From: Butyrivibrio sp. INlla18
GTDB taxonomy: Bacteria > Bacillota > Clostridia > Lachnospirales > Lachnospiraceae
NCBI RefSeq assembly: GCF_900103635.1
Contig: NZ_FMXK01000005.1
Span: forward strand, 124,001 to 188,000
DNA: 64,000 nt
Direction: 5' to 3'
Made by a program: the position numbers and the translations under genes. Shown piece after piece: positions 7,459 to 15,609 of the stretch. Under the pieces are notes generated by a model. It did no database searches. It worked only from the letters and a program-made list of their open reading frames with translations, and was not told the origin of the DNA. How positions within the stretch are numbered: position 1 is the stretch's first letter; every line of letters starts with the position of its first letter.

Positions 7459-8820
7459 TTAGTTCTCCAGTATATCGCTTATATCTTTTAATCCTGTATT
7501 AGTTGTTACAACGATTACAGAATCTCTTTCTCTGATAACGCTTTCTCCAGTAGGAGATATAAGTTCACCATAGTGATTTATAGCAGCGATCAGAATGCCC
7601 TTCTTGAGCTTCATCTGTGCAAGAGGAATACCGATAACTGGGCTGTCCTTGCTAACGATGAATTCAAGTGCCTCAACCTTCTCATCGTTGAGTCTGTAGA
7701 GAGCTTCAATATTACCGTCCTGAGAAGCTGATCTGCCACGAACAAACTGAACAATTCTATCTGCTGTAATGTTCTTTGGATAGATGATACTTCCAATTCC
7801 AAGAGAACCAATGATATCGCCATAGTTAACTCTATGAACCTTGGTAATAAGCTTAGCTTTAGGGTTGATGCTCTTAACGTACATAGAGAGCATGATATTT
7901 TCCTCATCAAGGTTTGTAAGAGCAACAAAAGACTCTACGCTTGTAACGCCCTCTTCCATGAGCATATCCTTGTCGGTACCATCACCGTTAATGATAAGTG
8001 CCTGAGGAAGAAGTTCTGAAAGCTCCTTGCATCTAGCTGCATCTCTTTCAAAGATAGTAACCTTGATACCAAGGGAAAGAAGATGACCTGCAAGATAGTA
8101 GCTGGTCTCTCCACCACCAACAATGATTGTTGAATGAACCTTGGCTGTTGGAAGACCAAGTTTTCTAAAGAAGTGCATTGTATTGCGACTTTCTCCGATG
8201 ATAGTGATCTCATCGCCTGCGCGCAGGATAAAGTTACCGTCAGGAATATAAACTTCACTTCCTCTGGAAACTGCAGTAATTACGACCTGTTTTTTTAGTT
8301 CAGGAGGAATATCTCTAAGAGCCTTGTCACAAAGCTTTGAATCCTCATCAATTACTAGTTTTACAAGCTCTGCCTTACCTCTAAAGAAAGTCTCAACCTT
8401 TGTGGCAGAAGGGAATTTGAGAAGTCTCTCAGCCTCATTTGCTGCTGCCTCTTCTGGGTTGATGACCATAGAAAGGCCAAGTTCTTCTTTGATGAAGTTG
8501 ATCTCTTTCTTGTAGATAGGATTACGAACTCTGGCAATAGTGTGGCAATTACCAGCTTTTTTGGCTATAAGGCAGCACAAAAGATTGAGCTCGTCAGAAT
8601 TAGTAACGGCGATCATAAGATCAGCGGTTTCAATTCCAGCATCCTTCATCATGGAGTAACTGGCACCATTTCCAACTAATCCCATTACATCGTAGCTATT
8701 AACTACATTCTGAACTACACTGCTCTTTTCTTCTATAACAGTGATATCATGTCCCTCTTTGCTAAGCTGCTGTGTTATTGTCTGTCCTACATTTCCGCAG
8801 CCCACAACGATAATCTGCAT
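7459..8820 (-). CDS. trkA: Trk potassium system peripheral subunit TrkA
   Basis: This 453-residue cytoplasmic protein has two RCK modules in tandem. Each has a Rossmann nucleotide-binding half (QIIVVGCGNVGQ at the N-terminus; STIIVGGGETSYYLA near residue 230) and a C-terminal TrkA-C half, the second ending in the typical SPVIGIPLAQMKLKKGILIAAI block. TrkA binds NAD(H) or ATP and gates TrkH. The length is normal for two-RCK TrkA. It is first in the operon, with a TTGGAGG ribosome site and a good promoter at 8857-8885. Confidence 0.95.
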   Translation of the reverse strand: MQIIVVGCGNVGQTITQQLSKEGHDITVIEEKSSVVQNVVNSYDVMGLVGNGASYSMMKDAGIETADLMIAVTNSDELNLLCCLIAKKAGNCHTIARVRNPIYKKEINFIKEELGLSMVINPEEAAANEAERLLKFPSATKVETFFRGKAELVKLVIDEDSKLCDKALRDIPPELKKQVVITAVSRGSEVYIPDGNFILRAGDEITIIGESRNTMHFFRKLGLPTAKVHSTIIVGGGETSYYLAGHLLSLGIKVTIFERDAARCKELSELLPQALIINGDGTDKDMLMEEGVTSVESFVALTNLDEENIMLSMYVKSINPKAKLITKVHRVNYGDIIGSLGIGSIIYPKNITADRIVQFVRGRSASQDGNIEALYRLNDEKVEALEFIVSKDSPVIGIPLAQMKLKKGILIAAINHYGELISPTGESVIRERDSVIVVTTNTGLKDISDILEN

Positions 8821-8856
8821 AACATTCCTCCAAGCACTACATAAAAATACTAATTA

Positions 8857-8885
8857 ATTATATTGACATAAATTGTTTTAATCAA
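8857..8885 (-). promoter_or_regulatory. Promoter of trkA-trkH
   Basis: Reading leftward, TTGATT (8880-8885) and TATAAT (8857-8862) are separated by 17 bp, about 30 bp upstream of the trkA start codon. Confidence 0.6.
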
Positions 8886-8913
8886 CTTTTTATACTTCTT
8901 TATCGGCATTTCA

Positions 8914-8942
8914 TTGCATTAAATCCAGTATCTACCTACAAT
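8914..8942 (+). promoter_or_regulatory. Possible promoter of the flavodoxin gene
   Basis: TTGCAT (8914-8919) and TACAAT (8937-8942) are 17 bp apart. The implied leader before the ATG at 8963 is only about 15 nt, just enough for the GGAGGTGAT ribosome site, so the assignment is tentative. Confidence 0.35.
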
Positions 8943-8962
8943 TAGAGTGTCGGAGGTGATAA

Positions 8963-9505
8963 ATGATCACTAATCTCGTGGCGTATTCCAGTGAGACTGG
9001 AAACACAAAACTCCTTGCAGAGGAGATATACTATTATCTTCCTGATTCCATGGGCACTAAAGATATCGTCAATATTCGCTCATGGAATGGTACTCTTTTT
9101 GCCGAAAACTACTTTATCGGCTTCTGGATCAACCGCGGTTCCTGCTCTCTTGAGATCATCGACCTGATTTCCTCTATCAAAGAATCAAATGTTGCTTTCT
9201 TTGGCACTTGTGGCCTTGGCAACACCGATGATTATTACAAAAGGATCGAGCAAAATACCAAAGTCTGGCTTCCTGACAGCAACACCTTCCTGGGTTCATA
9301 CTTCTGCCAAGGCAGAATGCCTATGGAAATTCGTGACAGATATGAAGCCTGCAGAGGCAAGTGCGACGATGCCAAGATTGATCATATGCTGGAATGCTTT
9401 GACAACGCCTATAATCACCCTGACAGTCAGGATATATATAGAACTCACCAGTTCGTAGATAATTGCCTAAAAAAGGCTCCTAAAAAGGAATTTGCACCTG
9501 TATGA
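8963..9505 (+). CDS. Flavodoxin-family protein resembling the BilS type
   Basis: This 180-residue protein carries the FMN phosphate-binding loop SSETGNTKLLAEEI at residues 9-22. It also has FIGFWINRGSCS and AFFGTCGLGNTDDYYKR, which match the flavodoxin subfamily that includes BilS, a companion of bilirubin reductase in gut bacteria. LGSYFCQGRMPMEIRDRYE is another subfamily feature. It should bind FMN and carry electrons to a partner oxidoreductase. No bilirubin reductase (BilR) or other redox enzyme is adjacent, so I make no claim about its partner. GGAGGTGAT lies just upstream of the ATG. Confidence 0.75.
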   Translation: MITNLVAYSSETGNTKLLAEEIYYYLPDSMGTKDIVNIRSWNGTLFAENYFIGFWINRGSCSLEIIDLISSIKESNVAFFGTCGLGNTDDYYKRIEQNTKVWLPDSNTFLGSYFCQGRMPMEIRDRYEACRGKCDDAKIDHMLECFDNAYNHPDSQDIYRTHQFVDNCLKKAPKKEFAPV

Positions 9506-9536
9506 CATATTCCTTAAAGAGCCAATTTGTAGTGTA

Positions 9537-10139
9537 TTATTTTACGTGAATAGTGGCAATGCTCTTTTCAAATAAAGCTTCGCAGTCATCATCTTCTGCT
9601 CGCTGATATGTTATGGTAAATGTTCTGTACTTTGAAAGAACAATTACAACAGTCTGATGAATCTTTTCTTCTCCAGATTTCTGATATTCTGATACTACCT
9701 TATATCCTGGAAAGCCATCAATCTCAACATTTTCAAAAGAAGTAACGGATAATCCCACATCCTCACCATACGCCTTGTTATAAGACTGTGACATTATCTC
9801 TAAATACTTATCTTTGGTAAGCTTTTCTGTGTTATCAACAACCGCCTCAGCAATAGCCTCTGGATGCTCTTCTTTTTCCCTATTGGTCAGCACAATATCG
9901 TTGCCGTTGTACAGGACATTATAGGCGATCATTGATGATTCCATAGGATAATTCCTGTTTAAAAAGAGGTCTTTTTCCTCTCCTGGAACAAAATCGGTAG
10001 GTATTACAAATGAGCAATGATGCGCTTCTTTTAAATCCTCTTCTACCATAGCATTTGCAACTTTTGAGCTAGATAGCGCTGCTACCAGTACAAGGGCAAA
10101 TGTCATAACGCATCCTGCTACAATCTTAGCCTTTTTCAT
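9537..10139 (-). CDS. Secreted protein of unknown function
   Basis: This 200-residue exported protein has a clear signal peptide (MKKAKIVAGCVMTFALVLVA, cleavage probably after VANA). The mature part is one alpha/beta domain in which CSFVIPTDFVPGEE, VEIDGFPGYKVVSEYQ and YRTFTITYQR recall PsbP/DUF1795-like folds, but I cannot assign a family firmly. The ATG at 10139 is preferred over a GTG 6 bp upstream because TAGGAG is then at normal distance. It follows the glycosyltransferase gene by 13 bp and is probably cotranscribed with it. Confidence 0.7.
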   Translation of the reverse strand: MKKAKIVAGCVMTFALVLVAALSSSKVANAMVEEDLKEAHHCSFVIPTDFVPGEEKDLFLNRNYPMESSMIAYNVLYNGNDIVLTNREKEEHPEAIAEAVVDNTEKLTKDKYLEIMSQSYNKAYGEDVGLSVTSFENVEIDGFPGYKVVSEYQKSGEEKIHQTVVIVLSKYRTFTITYQRAEDDDCEALFEKSIATIHVK

Positions 10140-10152
10140 AAACACTCCTAAA

Positions 10153-11763
10153 TCACAAGCTTAGTTCAAATACGTCGAACCAGTATCTCTCCATCAGATA
10201 ACTTCCAAGATTTTCTGATGTGATACCATAATCATTATACCATTCTTCAAGCAGTACTTCTCTGCTATTAAAGCTTCCAAGGAAAAGAACTTTTTTACCT
10301 GATAAAAGATAATTCTCAATATCTATGGAATCCTCAATAGTGTAGAGGCCAGTTCCCATTTCTTTTACCAAAGTTTCTGGTTCTGCGTAGTAAAGGTATA
10401 TTCCATACTGATCCTCGGAAGATGCACCGCTGTTGAGATAGTAATCAAGTAGTCCCTGCACATGGTCAAAGTTGCTGATGATAACAGTGTCCGGATCAAG
10501 GCTTGCAAAAAACTCCAGGGTCTTGTCCATATTTACTTGTCTGTACTTTTCATTGCCGATAAAGGCCTTAAAATCTACACACCCAACTATAACAACTATG
10601 ACTGTAAAGAGACAATAGGATATCTTTAACACTTTTTTGGCAGAATTCTTAAAATATTCCCCTATGCCAATGGCCACAGCCAGATAAAAGCATCCAAGGG
10701 CCGGTATCATGTACCTGTTAGCAAACACAGGTCTTAAAAGGATCGATACCACGATTCCAAAGACTACAAGTACTGGAAGCACTAGAAATGCAAAGAACTG
10801 CTCGCAGCTTTCTATCTCTTTTCCCTTGATAAACTTCATAAATGAAAGGACAAATAGCGCTGCCACAAAAAGGAACATGATAACTGCAAGGACTACCGTC
10901 ACCTTAGAATTACTAAAATATCCGCTAAATAGATATTTGATGCCGCTTCCAAAGGATCTAAGTCCCACAGGCTGTATCCAGTAGTTGCCGCTTACCTGCT
11001 TGACCTGTGATAAAAGAGCTGATATCCATGGAATATATGAAACTACCGTGAGATTTCCACAAATGATCAGCATTGCAAAGGCTTTAGCCCCAAGTTTACC
11101 CTTGTGATCAGGGTCCTTCATGTTTTTAAGATATGTAACCAGCATCCAAATGAAAATGATGCCATAAATAATGCCTACAGAAATTGCTGCATAGTAGTGA
11201 GTGTAAGCAGCTGCCGTTCCGTAAAGCCACAATGCAAAGCCGTTTCCTATGTCCCACTTAGCCTTGCCTTCTAGCATATCTCTCATGAGATTAAATCCAT
11301 GCAAAAGAGCTGCTGTCACAAAAAACAGCGCCCAGGTATACATTCTGATTTCTGTTGTGTACTCAGGAAGAGCTGGCATACTAACTACCATGAAGCTAAA
11401 GAGCCCCGCTGTAAGTAGCCCGAAGTGCTTTCTGATAACAGTCATGGAATAGATAAATAAAAGAATAAGAGGCACTATAGATACCAGCTTGGCGATTATC
11501 TCAAGTGGAACTCCTGTGCCCTTACCAAAGAACACAAGAAAGCCCTTAAGTATCAGGTAGTAAAGAGGCGGATGGACATCTCTTGCTGTGCGGCTCACAA
11601 GCTCAGCTACAGATGAGTTTGCAAATCTCATTGAAAAGAGCTCGTCATACCATATGTCTGTGGACATAGATAGGAAAAATGAGCGCACAAGAAAAAAGCA
11701 TGCCAATATGAACAGCGCCATGCCTATTATCTTATCTATGTTACCTTTGACTTTTTCTTTCAT
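10153..11763 (-). CDS. GT39/ArnT-like membrane glycosyltransferase
   Basis: This 536-residue polytopic membrane protein has about ten membrane segments and a C-terminal extracytoplasmic domain. The first loop has IWYDELFSMRF with the D-E pair, and later DVHPPLYYLIL. These are the signature of dolichyl/undecaprenyl-phosphate-sugar-dependent glycosyltransferases of the PMT/ArnT/DUF2723 superfamily. It probably moves a sugar from a lipid carrier onto a surface protein or polymer; donor and acceptor are unknown. The ATG at 11763, preceded by ACGAGGAAAAG, fits better than a GTG 21 bp upstream that lies inside a hairpin. A small secreted protein gene follows closely. Confidence 0.75.
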   Translation of the reverse strand: MKEKVKGNIDKIIGMALFILACFFLVRSFFLSMSTDIWYDELFSMRFANSSVAELVSRTARDVHPPLYYLILKGFLVFFGKGTGVPLEIIAKLVSIVPLILLFIYSMTVIRKHFGLLTAGLFSFMVVSMPALPEYTTEIRMYTWALFFVTAALLHGFNLMRDMLEGKAKWDIGNGFALWLYGTAAAYTHYYAAISVGIIYGIIFIWMLVTYLKNMKDPDHKGKLGAKAFAMLIICGNLTVVSYIPWISALLSQVKQVSGNYWIQPVGLRSFGSGIKYLFSGYFSNSKVTVVLAVIMFLFVAALFVLSFMKFIKGKEIESCEQFFAFLVLPVLVVFGIVVSILLRPVFANRYMIPALGCFYLAVAIGIGEYFKNSAKKVLKISYCLFTVIVVIVGCVDFKAFIGNEKYRQVNMDKTLEFFASLDPDTVIISNFDHVQGLLDYYLNSGASSEDQYGIYLYYAEPETLVKEMGTGLYTIEDSIDIENYLLSGKKVLFLGSFNSREVLLEEWYNDYGITSENLGSYLMERYWFDVFELSL

Positions 11764-11776
11764 CTTTTCCTCGTAA

Positions 11777-11806
11777 ATAGGCACAGCTTTTCGTTGCTGT
11801 GCCTAT
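11777..11806 (-). terminator. Hairpin after thrS, possible terminator
   Basis: ATAGGCACAGC and GCTGTGCCTAT form a perfect 11-bp stem. Downstream on the minus strand only a short TTT tract follows, so termination may be partial. The hairpin lies immediately ahead of the glycosyltransferase ribosome site. Confidence 0.5.
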
Positions 11807-11835
11807 CAATAGTCTTACTGTTTATTTAATGTCTA

Positions 11836-13719
11836 TTAAGCTTCGTATGAATCAATGAGCTCAAGTGGACGCTCTTCGTTCATCTTCTTGCACATTGCTA
11901 CAAGTGCATCAAGAGGAACGTTCTGGATCTGCTTGTTAGAACCACGTACATTGATTGATACAGTTCCTTCTGCAGCTTCCTTGTCACCGATTACAAGAAT
12001 GTATGGATCCTTGTAGTTCTTGAACTTCTTGATCTTCTCTTTCATGTTGTTGTCTGAGTAGTCAGCCTCAACACGAATACCAGCCTTGATAAGAGCATCT
12101 TCTACCTTCTTGGCATACTCATTGTGCTCTACTCTGATAGGAACGATACCTACCTGATATGGGCTGAGCCAGAATGGGAATACACCCTTGAAGTTCTCGA
12201 TGATGATACCGATGAATCTCTCAAGTGAACCGTAGATAGCTCTGTGGATAACTACAGGCATCTGCATTGTTCCGTCCTGAGCCTGGTATGTAAGGCCAAA
12301 GTTATGAGGAAGCTGGAAGTCAAGCTGTACAGTACCGCACTGCCATTCTCTTCCAAGAGCATCCTTGATCTGAAGGTCGATCTTTGGTCCGTAGAACGCA
12401 CCATCACCTTCGTTGATCTCATATCCACCCTCGCCGTACTTCTCGTCAAGGATTTCCTTAAGAGCAGCCTCAGCTCTGTTCCAAACCTCGATGTCTCCCA
12501 TGAAGTCATCTGGTCTTGTTGAGAACTCAGCTCTGTATGTAACACCGAATGTTGAGTAGATCTCATCTGCGATTGCGATTACATCTGCAATCTCATCCTT
12601 GATCTGTGATTCCATTACGAATGTATGGTCATCGTCCTGACGGAATTCCTGAACACGGAAAAGACCATTCATCTGTCCTGACTTCTCCTTACGGTGAAGT
12701 ACATCGTACTCACTGTAACGGATAGGAAGCTCTTTATAAGAGTGGTTTGTTCTCTTATATGTCATCATGGCATTAGGACAGTTCATAGGCTTAGCTGCCA
12801 TTGTGTCGTTCTGCTCACGATTATAGATTACAGAACCAGCCTGAATCTTAATGTTCTGTGGCTCTTCTGTAGGCTCGTTGATATTCTCAAGTACGCCTGG
12901 AATCTCAGCGTCAGCCTTAAGCCATCCTGAAACACCTGGTACCATGAACATATTGTTTACATAGTGAGCCCAGTGTCCACTGATAAGCCATAGCTTCTTG
13001 TTATTTACTAAAGGAGCAGCTATCTCTGTGTAGCCGTGTCTCTCCTGAACTTCTCTTGAATACTTAAGAAGTGCCTGGTACATCTTCCATCCTCTTGGAA
13101 GCCAGTATGGCATACCAGGTGCAGTTTCATCGAACATGAAAAGATCAAGCTCAGCACCAATCTTCTTGTGATCGCGCTCTAATGCTTCCTGAATAAGCTT
13201 GATGTGCTTCTTGAGCTCATCCTTGCTTGGGAAAGCATAAAGATAAATTCTAGAAAGCTGATCTCTCTTCTCGTCGCCTCTCCAGTATGCTCCAGATGCA
13301 GCCTTGATCTGATAAGCTGCATTCATGAGTTCCTGTGAGTTCTCAACGTGAGGTCCGCGGCAAAGATCTACATAATCATCGCCTGTATAATAAACTGTAA
13401 TTGTCTCTCCCTCTGGAAGATCATTGATAAGTTCAGTCTTGAACTTCTGATCCTTGAACATTTCAAGTGCTTCCGACTTTGAAACCTCTTTACGTGTCCA
13501 GTTCTCTTTTCTCTTGATGATCTCGCGCATCTTGTCTTCAATAGTCTTGAAGTCATCCTGAGTTACAGCCTTAGGAAGTACAAAATCATAGTAGCAACCA
13601 TCGTCGATCTGAGGTCCGATTGCATACTGAACTTCCTTGCCATAAAGCTCGATAACAGCCTTGGCGAGAACATGTGCCAGTGAGTGACGATATACTTCTA
13701 AATACTCTTCTTTATTCAT
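11836..13719 (-). CDS. thrS: Threonyl-tRNA synthetase lacking the N-terminal TGS domain
   Basis: This 627-residue class II synthetase charges tRNA-Thr. It opens directly with the editing-domain motif RHSLAHVLAKAV and continues with AIGPQIDDGCYYDF and DLCRGPHV, so the usual 60-residue TGS domain is absent. The zinc and threonine ligands are recognisable in KPMNCPNAM, DDDHTFV and VVIHRAIYGS. DGAFYGPKIDLQIKDALGR and the C-terminal anticodon domain (QVGIVPIRVEH) are also present. An extra block of about 40 residues follows HYVNNMFMVPG near residue 265. No T-box leader is present in the 90 bp upstream; there is only a short GC hairpin before the AAAGGAAA ribosome site. Confidence 0.95.
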   Translation of the reverse strand: MNKEEYLEVYRHSLAHVLAKAVIELYGKEVQYAIGPQIDDGCYYDFVLPKAVTQDDFKTIEDKMREIIKRKENWTRKEVSKSEALEMFKDQKFKTELINDLPEGETITVYYTGDDYVDLCRGPHVENSQELMNAAYQIKAASGAYWRGDEKRDQLSRIYLYAFPSKDELKKHIKLIQEALERDHKKIGAELDLFMFDETAPGMPYWLPRGWKMYQALLKYSREVQERHGYTEIAAPLVNNKKLWLISGHWAHYVNNMFMVPGVSGWLKADAEIPGVLENINEPTEEPQNIKIQAGSVIYNREQNDTMAAKPMNCPNAMMTYKRTNHSYKELPIRYSEYDVLHRKEKSGQMNGLFRVQEFRQDDDHTFVMESQIKDEIADVIAIADEIYSTFGVTYRAEFSTRPDDFMGDIEVWNRAEAALKEILDEKYGEGGYEINEGDGAFYGPKIDLQIKDALGREWQCGTVQLDFQLPHNFGLTYQAQDGTMQMPVVIHRAIYGSLERFIGIIIENFKGVFPFWLSPYQVGIVPIRVEHNEYAKKVEDALIKAGIRVEADYSDNNMKEKIKKFKNYKDPYILVIGDKEAAEGTVSINVRGSNKQIQNVPLDALVAMCKKMNEERPLELIDSYEA

Positions 13720-13809
13720 TTGTTTTTCCTTTCGTGCTACCCCAACCGGGAGCAGCCTCTTTCTAATATAATATTTTAATTAAGAGCTATGTTTAATGGC
13801 TCAAAATTA

Positions 13810-14316
13810 TCACTTATTTTTGCCGTGGCACTTCTTGTACTTTTTGCCACTTCCGCATGGACATGGATCGTTAGGATAAACCTTCTCTTCTTTTCTGATT
13901 GTGTGAGAAGCCTTCTCCTCTTTGTAAAGGGCCTTTCTCTTGTCCTCATCAAAGATTGCTTCCCATTCAGGAAGGTTGTAAAGCCAGTCAGCACCAGCAT
14001 TTACCATGTTCTTGTAAAGAAGCTCCTTGTCAAAGCCAAGGTTAACCTCTGTATCCTCTTCCATATCATCAATAGGGTTCTGCTCTTTCAAGCTGTCGTT
14101 GATTCCATCAAGGAAACCAACCATAGTCATAAGATCAACGCCGTACTTGTCAGCGAGCTCCTTAACTGTTCCCTTTACAACTTCATCAGGATTCTTTAAA
14201 AGAACTGCGTAGATATCACGCTCTTTCTGGAAATATTCTGTCCATAATTTCTGAAGACTTCCCTTATCTGCAGTCTCAGAATATGCCATATCACGCCACT
14301 TTTTTAATAATGCCAT
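13810..14316 (-). CDS. SEC-C zinc-binding motif protein
   Basis: This 168-residue soluble protein ends with the SEC-C motif ([16 protein letters not shown]), the CxCx8CH zinc-binding tail first seen at the end of SecA, here on a standalone protein. The N-terminal 120 residues are mostly helical ([26 protein letters not shown]) and match a Clostridia family of unknown function. AGAGGTAG lies before the ATG. It precedes thrS by 90 bp on the same strand. Confidence 0.85.
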   Translation of the reverse strand: MALLKKWRDMAYSETADKGSLQKLWTEYFQKERDIYAVLLKNPDEVVKGTVKELADKYGVDLMTMVGFLDGINDSLKEQNPIDDMEEDTEVNLGFDKELLYKNMVNAGADWLYNLPEWEAIFDEDKRKALYKEEKASHTIRKEEKVYPNDPCPCGSGKKYKKCHGKNK

Positions 14317-14468
14317 AATTACTACCTCTGTTTCTCAAATGAATTTAATAATAAAGAACATTTTAATATATTTGCAAAGATATGTAAACCGCATAAAATA
14401 GTAAGTGGTGATGAAATATCGTACTAAAAAGCGACATCAAAAATCTATATCACCATGGGGGAATAAAT

Positions 14469-15455
14469 ATGAAAAAGACTAGTTCTTTAGGCTTGAAATG
14501 TATCTTGTTACTCTTATCTTTGCTTCTTTTGATAGGTTGTCAAAAGAACTCTTCGGCTACATTTGACAATACCACGATCCGGGTAGCATCACTAAAAGGT
14601 CCCACAACAATTGGTCTTGTAAATCTCATGGATGAGGCTTCTAGAGAAGAATGTGAGCACTCCTATGAATTCACAATGTACACACAAGGTTCAGACATCA
14701 TGGCAGCTATGGCAGCCGGCGATATAGACATAGGCCTTGTACCTGCAAACGTAGCTGCAGTCATGAATAACAAAGTTGAAGGCGGCGTCGCTGTAATAGA
14801 TATCAACACTCTCGGAGTTCTCTACTGCGTATCAGGAGATGAATCTATAAAGTCCATTTCTGATCTATCAGGTAAGACAGTCTACACAACTGGCCAGGGC
14901 TCAACTCCTGAATACACCATAAGATACTTGTTATCCCAAAACGGCGTAACTGATTGCACTCTTGAATTTAAGTCAGAAGCTACAGAAGTTGCAGCTTTTC
15001 TAGCAGAAGACCCAAGTGGGGTCGCAATACTTCCTCAGCCCTTTGTTACTGCTGCTCTTACTCAAAACCAAGAGCTTAAGATAGCTTTTTCTCTAGATGA
15101 TGAATGGAACAAGGTAAACACTGACTGCCGCATGGTCACAGGTGTGACGGTTGTCAGAAAAGACTTCTTAGAAAACCACAAAGAGCTGGTAAACGCCTTT
15201 ATCAAAGATCATGAAGCAAGCACCAAGAAAGTATCAGAAGATCTGGAGGGCACGGCTGGTCTTGTAGTTCAGCAAGGCATCATCGCCAAGGAGCCTATAG
15301 CCCTTATCGCAATTGGCAACTGTAACGTCTGCTGTATCCACGGAAAAGAGCTAAGGAAACCCCTTGAAGGATACCTAGAAGTTCTATACAAACAAGATCC
15401 AAAGTCAGTTGGCGGAAGCCTTCCACCAGATGAGTTCTACTATACAGGTAAATAA
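14469..15455 (+). CDS. Orphan ABC substrate-binding lipoprotein (SsuA/THI5-like)
   Basis: This 328-residue lipoprotein has a signal peptide and lipobox LLIGC (Cys near residue 24). The mature part is a periplasmic-binding-like fold of the NMT1/THI5/SsuA type: IRVASLKGPTTIGLVNL, then AAMAAGDIDIGLVPANVAAV, LSGKTVYTTGQGSTPEY and GVAILPQPFVTAAL. Relatives bind nitrate, sulfonates, thiamine precursors or similar small molecules. No permease or ATPase gene is adjacent, so the partner transporter must be elsewhere. The start has a GGGGGA ribosome site, and a strong terminator follows. Confidence 0.85.
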   Translation: MKKTSSLGLKCILLLLSLLLLIGCQKNSSATFDNTTIRVASLKGPTTIGLVNLMDEASREECEHSYEFTMYTQGSDIMAAMAAGDIDIGLVPANVAAVMNNKVEGGVAVIDINTLGVLYCVSGDESIKSISDLSGKTVYTTGQGSTPEYTIRYLLSQNGVTDCTLEFKSEATEVAAFLAEDPSGVAILPQPFVTAALTQNQELKIAFSLDDEWNKVNTDCRMVTGVTVVRKDFLENHKELVNAFIKDHEASTKKVSEDLEGTAGLVVQQGIIAKEPIALIAIGNCNVCCIHGKELRKPLEGYLEVLYKQDPKSVGGSLPPDEFYYTGK

Positions 15456-15469
15456 ATATATTCTCAAAA

Positions 15470-15503
15470 CCTCATTAAGTTTTTCTTAATGAGGCTTTTT
15501 TTT
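15470..15503 (+). terminator. Rho-independent terminator of the substrate-binding protein gene
   Basis: CCTCATTAAG and CTTAATGAGG form a perfect 10-bp stem with a TTTTT loop, followed by a run of eight T residues. Confidence 0.9.
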
Positions 15504-15609
15504 GAAAAAATTCATTATTTTCTGATTAATTATTAAATTTTCAGACAAATATGACGATATATCGTTTGTAGGGGTTTTTAGTTTTTCTCATCATCAAAAG
15601 GAGGGTATG

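Noticed and set aside
8963-9505. Assignment to a bilirubin reduction operon
   Set aside because: The flavodoxin resembles BilS, but no BilR-like reductase or BilQ regulator is adjacent, so the pathway is not claimed.
13720-13809. T-box riboswitch upstream of thrS
   Set aside because: Only about 90 bp are available and the T-box consensus and specifier stem are absent; just a small GC hairpin is seen.
13789-14199. A 136-codon plus-strand frame opposite the SEC-C gene
   Set aside because: It is the complement of a gene with clear family motifs and has no ribosome site or recognisable domain.
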